Source: Turneriella parva DSM 21527
GTDB lineage: Bacteria > Spirochaetota > Leptospiria > Turneriellales > Turneriellaceae
NCBI RefSeq assembly: GCF_000266885.1
Contig: NC_018020.1
Location: 62,001-126,000 of the forward strand
Reading direction: 5' to 3'
Length of the DNA stretch: 64,000 bases
The translations under genes were made by a program, and so were the position numbers. The notes beneath the pieces were generated by a model, which was given only the letters and a program-made list of their open reading frames with translations, made no database searches and was not told the DNA's origin. Below, piece by piece: positions 59,699-64,000 of the stretch (position 1 is the first letter of the stretch; each line of letters starts with the position of its first letter).

Positions 59699-61428
59699 TC
59701 ATCTCTGTGCATTTCACGGAGCGCCGTGATTCCCAAAAGTCCCAACCCGGATTCGAGCACCTGGGTCGTCAGGTTACAGAGTGACAGCAGAGCTGCGGCC
59801 TCACCGGCATTTGTTGCGAGCAAGTCTTTAATGCGGTTATTTTTGGCGTGATAAAACGTCGTGAACAGCGTCGCCGTCTGGTAGAGGTATTCGGGCATTC
59901 GTTGGATCTCATAATTACGCGCAATATCTTGCACCAACTCGGGAAAACGCAATAACCAGAAGAGCAATGCCTCGCGCTCGGCCTGACCGGCTGCATTCAC
60001 GGCCAACTGTTCAATATTGATCTCGCCCGCCGGTTCAACGCATTCGCGAAAGATCGAATGGATGCGCGCGTTCGCGTATTGCACGTAATACACGGGATTC
60101 TTTTTGGACTGGTCGAGCGCAAGTGTCAGGTCGAAGTCAAGATGCGTGTTGAGGCCCCGCGTGACAAAGAAATAGCGGCACACGTCTACCGGTATCTTCT
60201 GTATCAGATCGCGCATCGTCTGAAACTTGCCAAGCCGCTTTGACATCACAACGGGTTCGCCGTTTTCGAGCAGGTTCACCTGCTGCGCAATAATAACTTT
60301 AAAGGTTTCGCCTGCTTTCTCGCCAAAGCCCAGCGCCTTGAGCGCGCCTGAAAGCCGGGCGATGTAACCGTGGTGGTCGGGGCCCCAGATATCGATGATT
60401 GTGGTAAAGCCGCGCGCCACTTTGTCGGCATGGTAAGCAATGTCGGCGAGCAGGTATGTTGGCCGGCCGTCGGAGCGCACAATCACGCGATCTTTGTCGT
60501 CTCCGTATTCTTTGCTCAAAAAAACTTTTGCACCGTCGTTCAGGGCGACCTTACCGCGTTTTTCCAGTTCGGCGCCAGCTTTCAGCACTGCCCCGCTCTC
60601 ATGCAGGCTTGCCTCTGAAAAAAAGCGGTCGAATTCGGTGTGAAAGGCCTGAAGATCTTTCTGTTGCTCGCCCAGAATTGCGGTCACGCCGCGCGGCGCG
60701 AAAAATTTCGCCGCAGAGGCCAGCCATTTTGCTTCATCGAGCGCCGCTACGCTGTCAGCTGTCAGAAGCAGATCAGCCTGAACCTGCCCCGCTGCGAGCA
60801 TCGCATCGAGGTACTCGATAATGTATTCGCCCTGGTAACAATCTTCGGGTAGAGTCACGGCCTTAAATTTCTGCAAATAGCGATACGCAAATGAAAGCCC
60901 GAGTTTTTCAACCTGGTTGCCATAATCGTTCACATAATATTCGCGCGCAACCTGATGACCCGCCGCTTTCATGATACGCGTGAGGCTGTCACCGACCGAA
61001 GCTGCGCGCGCTGAAACGATATTCATCGGCCCTGTCGGGTTGGCTGAAACATACTCAAAGATAACTTTTTCAGACTGCGTCTCGTTTTCGTTGGCCTTGA
61101 GCCAGTCTGCGAGATTTGCAAAGGGTGTGATCTTGCCGATCGAAGATTGATTCAGAGTGAAGTTGATGAAGCCCGCACCGGCCAGTTCAATCTTTGCAAA
61201 TGGCGCAGCGTCGATTGCCGCAATAAGTTTTTCAGCGATCGCGCGTGGGTTCTGGCGAAATGCTTTCGCGAGTTCCATTGCCGCGGGTGTTGCGTAATGG
61301 CCAAACTTGAGATCGGGCGTGTAATCGATACGCGGAGCAAAACCCTCGGGTAATGAAAGCGCGCCATCGGCTGCCACGCGTTCAGCCGCAGCAGCGACGA
61401 TCTGCTTCAAAAAGTAACGCAGCGTCAT
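59695..61428 (-). CDS. argS: Arginyl-tRNA synthetase with atypical HIGH motif
   Basis: 577 residues, class I. Expected S-A-N-P-T-G-P is present but the following HIGH signature reads M-N-I-V-S-A-R, both histidines replaced. The KMSKS-equivalent is V-V-M-S-K-R-L-G-K. D-Y-G-N-Q and W-G-P-D-H-H-G-Y are ArgRS features, and the C-terminal anticodon domain carries Y-V-Q-Y-A-N-A-R. 4-bp overlap with the MBL gene upstream. Confidence 0.93.
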   Translation of the reverse strand: MTLRYFLKQIVAAAAERVAADGALSLPEGFAPRIDYTPDLKFGHYATPAAMELAKAFRQNPRAIAEKLIAAIDAAPFAKIELAGAGFINFTLNQSSIGKITPFANLADWLKANENETQSEKVIFEYVSANPTGPMNIVSARAASVGDSLTRIMKAAGHQVAREYYVNDYGNQVEKLGLSFAYRYLQKFKAVTLPEDCYQGEYIIEYLDAMLAAGQVQADLLLTADSVAALDEAKWLASAAKFFAPRGVTAILGEQQKDLQAFHTEFDRFFSEASLHESGAVLKAGAELEKRGKVALNDGAKVFLSKEYGDDKDRVIVRSDGRPTYLLADIAYHADKVARGFTTIIDIWGPDHHGYIARLSGALKALGFGEKAGETFKVIIAQQVNLLENGEPVVMSKRLGKFQTMRDLIQKIPVDVCRYFFVTRGLNTHLDFDLTLALDQSKKNPVYYVQYANARIHSIFRECVEPAGEINIEQLAVNAAGQAEREALLFWLLRFPELVQDIARNYEIQRMPEYLYQTATLFTTFYHAKNNRIKDLLATNAGEAAALLSLCNLTTQVLESGLGLLGITALREMHRDE

Positions 61429-62282
61429 GTGAACTTGTGCTCGTAGCCTTCGGGTATCATCTTCGCTGCGGGAAAAAGCTTCTGCGCATCAGCTTCCATT
61501 TGCAGCAGTGTATTGTCGCTGTGTAACGGGTCGTGGTGAATCATGTGCAGGTTCTTCACCGAGCCGCGTTTGCAGATCTCGATCGCGCTTTCGTACGTCG
61601 AATGACCCCAACCAGCTTTGCCGGCGTTGTATTCGGCCATTGTATACTGGCAGTCATACGCAAGCACATCGGCCCCTTGAGAAAATTCGGCGAGGCGCCT
61701 CAGCATGTCGTCGTTATGCTCGACGTCAGTGGAAAAAACAAACGATTTACCATCGACATCAAAGCGAAACGCCAGCGTCGAATTGGGGTGGTGCAGGGCG
61801 AAACAAGATATTTCGATGCCGTCGATGCGAAAGCGCGAAGAGGCATCGATCGCGTGGAATGTCTTGTTCGACGACATGTATTTGGTGCCGACGGGAAAAT
61901 AGATGAAATGCTGCTGCATATGCAGAACGCGTTCGATATCCCACACTTCATCGCGGCCATCGAGGCCGGGAACAGTCTTGGTTTCGCCGTAGACGTCGAG
62001 TTTCACGTTGGGCAAGAAGGCAGGTATAAAGAAGGGAAAACCCTGAATATGGTCCCAGTGGCTGTGCGTAAACAGCAGGTGTATGTTGCCGCCCGTTTTG
62101 GGCAGGTCAGACTGCATCAGTTCAAGACCGAGTATACGAATGCCGGTGCCGGCATCGATAACAATGCGCGTGCCGTTGTGCTCTACAAGGCAGCAGGTAG
62201 TGTTGCCACCGAACTTGTCGAATTGTGAGCCGCTGACAGGCAGAGAGCCCCTGACGCCGTAATATTTTATTTTCAATGACAC
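61425..62282 (-). CDS. MBL-fold metallo-hydrolase
   Basis: 285 residues. H-S-H-W-D-H is the zinc site, followed by V-I-D-A-G-T-G-I-R, F-S-T-D-V-E-H and I-H-H-D-P. G-G-N-T-T-C-C-L-V is typical of a PQQB/phosphodiesterase-like subgroup found beside cyclic-nucleotide proteins or as orphan hydrolases. Substrate unknown. Overlaps argS start. Confidence 0.88.
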   Translation of the reverse strand: MSLKIKYYGVRGSLPVSGSQFDKFGGNTTCCLVEHNGTRIVIDAGTGIRILGLELMQSDLPKTGGNIHLLFTHSHWDHIQGFPFFIPAFLPNVKLDVYGETKTVPGLDGRDEVWDIERVLHMQQHFIYFPVGTKYMSSNKTFHAIDASSRFRIDGIEISCFALHHPNSTLAFRFDVDGKSFVFSTDVEHNDDMLRRLAEFSQGADVLAYDCQYTMAEYNAGKAGWGHSTYESAIEICKRGSVKNLHMIHHDPLHSDNTLLQMEADAQKLFPAAKMIPEGYEHKFT

Positions 62283-62345
62283 GCTTATTCCAATATCGTT
62301 CTGGCAGGGGGGGTAACTGTAACTACGCCAGTCCCGAAAATTGAG

Positions 62346-63038
62346 ATGCCGCCGAAACTAAATTTGCCACACTCAGAAGCCAGCGGCTCCGTGACCCGCG
62401 GCAAATCCCTGCCCGTTTTTACGACGCGCTATGCTTTCCCGTCGACCGAAGGCTTAGGCGAATCGATGTACCTCGGGGCGGGTGCTGACCTCGAACCTGA
62501 CACGCTGCTCTACGCTTATTCTCACGGCTTTTTCCCGTGGTACGAAAAGCCGCCGATACTCTGGTGCTCCCCACCGCAAAGAACGGTTCTGCGTGCCGGC
62601 GAGCTGCACATCAGCCGTAGCCTGAAAAAGGCACTGAAACGCAGCAATCTTGAAATTCGCTGCGACTCGTCATTCACCGAGGTGATTCGTCTCTGTGCCA
62701 GGGTCAGGCCAGAGACGTGGATTACCGATGAAATGCAGTCGGCTTATGTGAAGCTCTTCGAGCTCGGCTGGGCACATTCGTGGGAGGCCTATGAAGATAG
62801 TCGCCTGGTTGGCGGCATATACGGCGTAGTGCTCGGGCGGGCCGCGTTTCTCGAATCGACTTTTCATCTGCAGAATAACGCCGGCAAAATCGCGCTCGTG
62901 AATATGTACGAACAACTGCTCGGCAGCGGTGCGCAATTCTTTGATTTTCAGGTGCCCTCTGAGATCGCAGAATCTTTTGGCGCGTATGAAGTGCCGCGGG
63001 CCACTTTCGAGAAGATGCTGCGTCAGGCTCTGGTCTAA
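62346..63038 (+). CDS. aat: Leucyl/phenylalanyl-tRNA-protein transferase
   Basis: 230 residues. Y-S-H-G-F-F-P-W-Y, I-L-W-C-S-P-P-Q-R and L-H-I-S-R-S-L-K-K are Aat hallmarks; attaches Leu/Phe to N-terminal Arg/Lys for degradation by ClpAP. The usual G-E-S-M-F-S-x-x-x-N-A-S-K segment reads L-E-S-T-F-H-L-Q-N-N-A-G-K, a divergence at the substrate loop. N-terminal extension of ~25 residues. 3 bp before recC. Confidence 0.9.
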   Translation: MPPKLNLPHSEASGSVTRGKSLPVFTTRYAFPSTEGLGESMYLGAGADLEPDTLLYAYSHGFFPWYEKPPILWCSPPQRTVLRAGELHISRSLKKALKRSNLEIRCDSSFTEVIRLCARVRPETWITDEMQSAYVKLFELGWAHSWEAYEDSRLVGGIYGVVLGRAAFLESTFHLQNNAGKIALVNMYEQLLGSGAQFFDFQVPSEIAESFGAYEVPRATFEKMLRQALV

Positions 63039-63041
63039 TCT

Positions 63042-64000
63042 GTGTCGATTGAATATATTCATGGCAAATCACTGCGTGCACTTTATGCACCATTCTCACA
63101 ACAGCTGCATACTGACCGCCGGCATCTGCTGCCGCAGACGCCGCAGACCATTGTAGTCGGCAATCTTGACACCGAAACTTATCTGCAACGAAACCTGATT
63201 CAAGATGACGGCGTAGTCATGGGAGTCAACTTTCCGTTTCTGGAAAGCGCGATTGAAAATTTTTCACTGCGTTGCCGCCACGCATTGCCGCCCAACGCCA
63301 ATGAGAGCTGGTTTACCGCACCGCCAGCGAAACCGACAACAGAACGCAATCTGACTCTATTTGACCTCGAGATTGTCTTACTCGGCATTCTGCAAGATCG
63401 CGCGCATGATAATCTCTTGAATACGCTGGGCTACGACCGTCTTCAGCTCACACAAGCACGCATGTTGGCGCTCGCGCAAAAACTCGCGGGTGAATGGTAT
63501 GACTACCTGCTGCACATACCCGAGGCGCTGAGTTCACTCAAAGCCAAGAGCCCTGCAGACGTTTTATGGAAAACGCTGAAAGACACGCTGCTCAAAGCTG
63601 GATACACTTCAGCGCTGCTCGGCGGGCAGTTCAGTATTGAACCACCGCCGGCAGCAGGCAACGCGCAGGCAGGTTTGATTCTTTTCGGCATGCCGATTCT
63701 GTCAGCGCACCACCTGCGGGCGCTTTGCAGCATTGCCCGTTCGGTTCAGGTCACGATCTACGCGACAGATTTTGCCGAACTGCAGGCTTCGCCCGACACT
63801 TTCATGCAGGCAATCGGAGAAAAATTTGCAGGCTATCGCAGTTTGCTCTCACACACGGCAAAATTTTCGGGCGTTGAGGTTTCTTTCAGACACATTGAAG
63901 AGAGTGAGAACCTGGCAGCCCGCGTTGAAGTTGCGGCTTTGCCAGGTCTATGGCGTGCAGCAGAGATTATTGGCGACATCTGCCATGAAAAGCTGATGGG
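63042..64000 (+). CDS. recC: Exodeoxyribonuclease V gamma subunit (RecC-like), 3' end cut by window
   Basis: GTG start at 63042, open to base 64000; 319 codons visible. N-terminal I-V-V-G-N-L-D-T-E-T-Y-L-Q-R and I-L-F-G-M-P-I-L-S-A-H-H-L-R-A-L, the latter matching the RecC inter-domain motif (F-G-l-s-x-l-P-x-x-x-L). RecBCD repair; recB and recD would be expected downstream, outside the window. Coupled to aat. Confidence 0.78.
   Translation, partial: MSIEYIHGKSLRALYAPFSQQLHTDRRHLLPQTPQTIVVGNLDTETYLQRNLIQDDGVVMGVNFPFLESAIENFSLRCRHALPPNANESWFTAPPAKPTTERNLTLFDLEIVLLGILQDRAHDNLLNTLGYDRLQLTQARMLALAQKLAGEWYDYLLHIPEALSSLKAKSPADVLWKTLKDTLLKAGYTSALLGGQFSIEPPPAAGNAQAGLILFGMPILSAHHLRALCSIARSVQVTIYATDFAELQASPDTFMQAIGEKFAGYRSLLSHTAKFSGVEVSFRHIEESENLAARVEVAALPGLWRAAEIIGDICHEKLM

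Noticed and set aside
61533-62228. Plus-strand ORF (231 aa)
   Set aside because: Complement of the MBL gene.

Overview
The window is a gene-dense bacterial chromosome segment, about 70 genes on both strands, moderately GC-rich by eye, with no rRNA, tRNA, CRISPR array, phage or intact insertion sequence recognised. It looks like a free-living spirochaete of the Leptospiraceae, Turneriella-like. That is inference, from an outer-membrane Gram-negative gene set (HldD, an LptA/OstA-like lipoprotein, type II secretion pseudopilins, many lipoproteins) together with a PilZ/DUF1577-like protein, a PC4-like protein and a GldC homologue. No ribosomal marker is present to fix the taxonomy. Layout: 1-5.3 kb carries a truncated YhhN/TMEM86 membrane protein, threonine synthase, a Cys/Met-metabolism PLP enzyme and a MASE1 hybrid histidine kinase split by one in-frame TGA. 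5.3-9.5 kb (minus) holds an orphan TRAP large permease coupled to gldC, a lipoprotein and an adenylate cyclase. 9.6-17.6 kb holds polyphosphate:AMP phosphotransferase, gapA, an HNH-fold/HTH protein beside an acyl-CoA synthetase, rppH, a GNAT-like protein, DUF167 and a thioesterase. 17.8-28.2 kb holds aspC, doxX-like, rpiB, a secreted LamG-like protein, htpX, ftsH, a phosphatase-superfamily metalloenzyme and ppx. 28.3-39.9 kb holds an LtaS-type sulfatase, tsaD, holA, a Crp-type regulator, PC4, an envelope gene string (AsmA-like, hinT, OstA-like, ndh), mtnP and pepA. 40-45.5 kb holds minor pseudopilins gspH-I-J, hemW, a 57-bp tandem repeat, apt, hldD and a degenerate receiver protein. 45.6-51.8 kb holds coaC, a zinc phospholipase C-like protein, a CBS pair, the PilZ/DUF1577 protein and valS. 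51.8-56.5 kb is the most accessory-looking part: two tiny overlapping membrane ORFs, a FabG-like SDR and a ferritin-like metal hydrolase sharing one operator, and two toxin-antitoxin pairs around a cupin and a nitroreductase. 56.6-64 kb holds purL, an abundant-looking lipoprotein, argS, an MBL hydrolase, aat and a truncated recC. The genes are mostly housekeeping. The striking non-genic layer is DNA palindromes: hairpins over promoters and ribosome sites, two cloverleaf-like elements of about 135-151 bp, a perfect 40-bp palindrome, paired hairpins after gapA, and a palindromic element inserted in frame inside valS. A TGTAGC-N4-GCTACA operator is shared by two separate promoters and suggests a small lipid-related regulon. 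ArgRS and the HNH-like protein have replaced textbook catalytic motifs.
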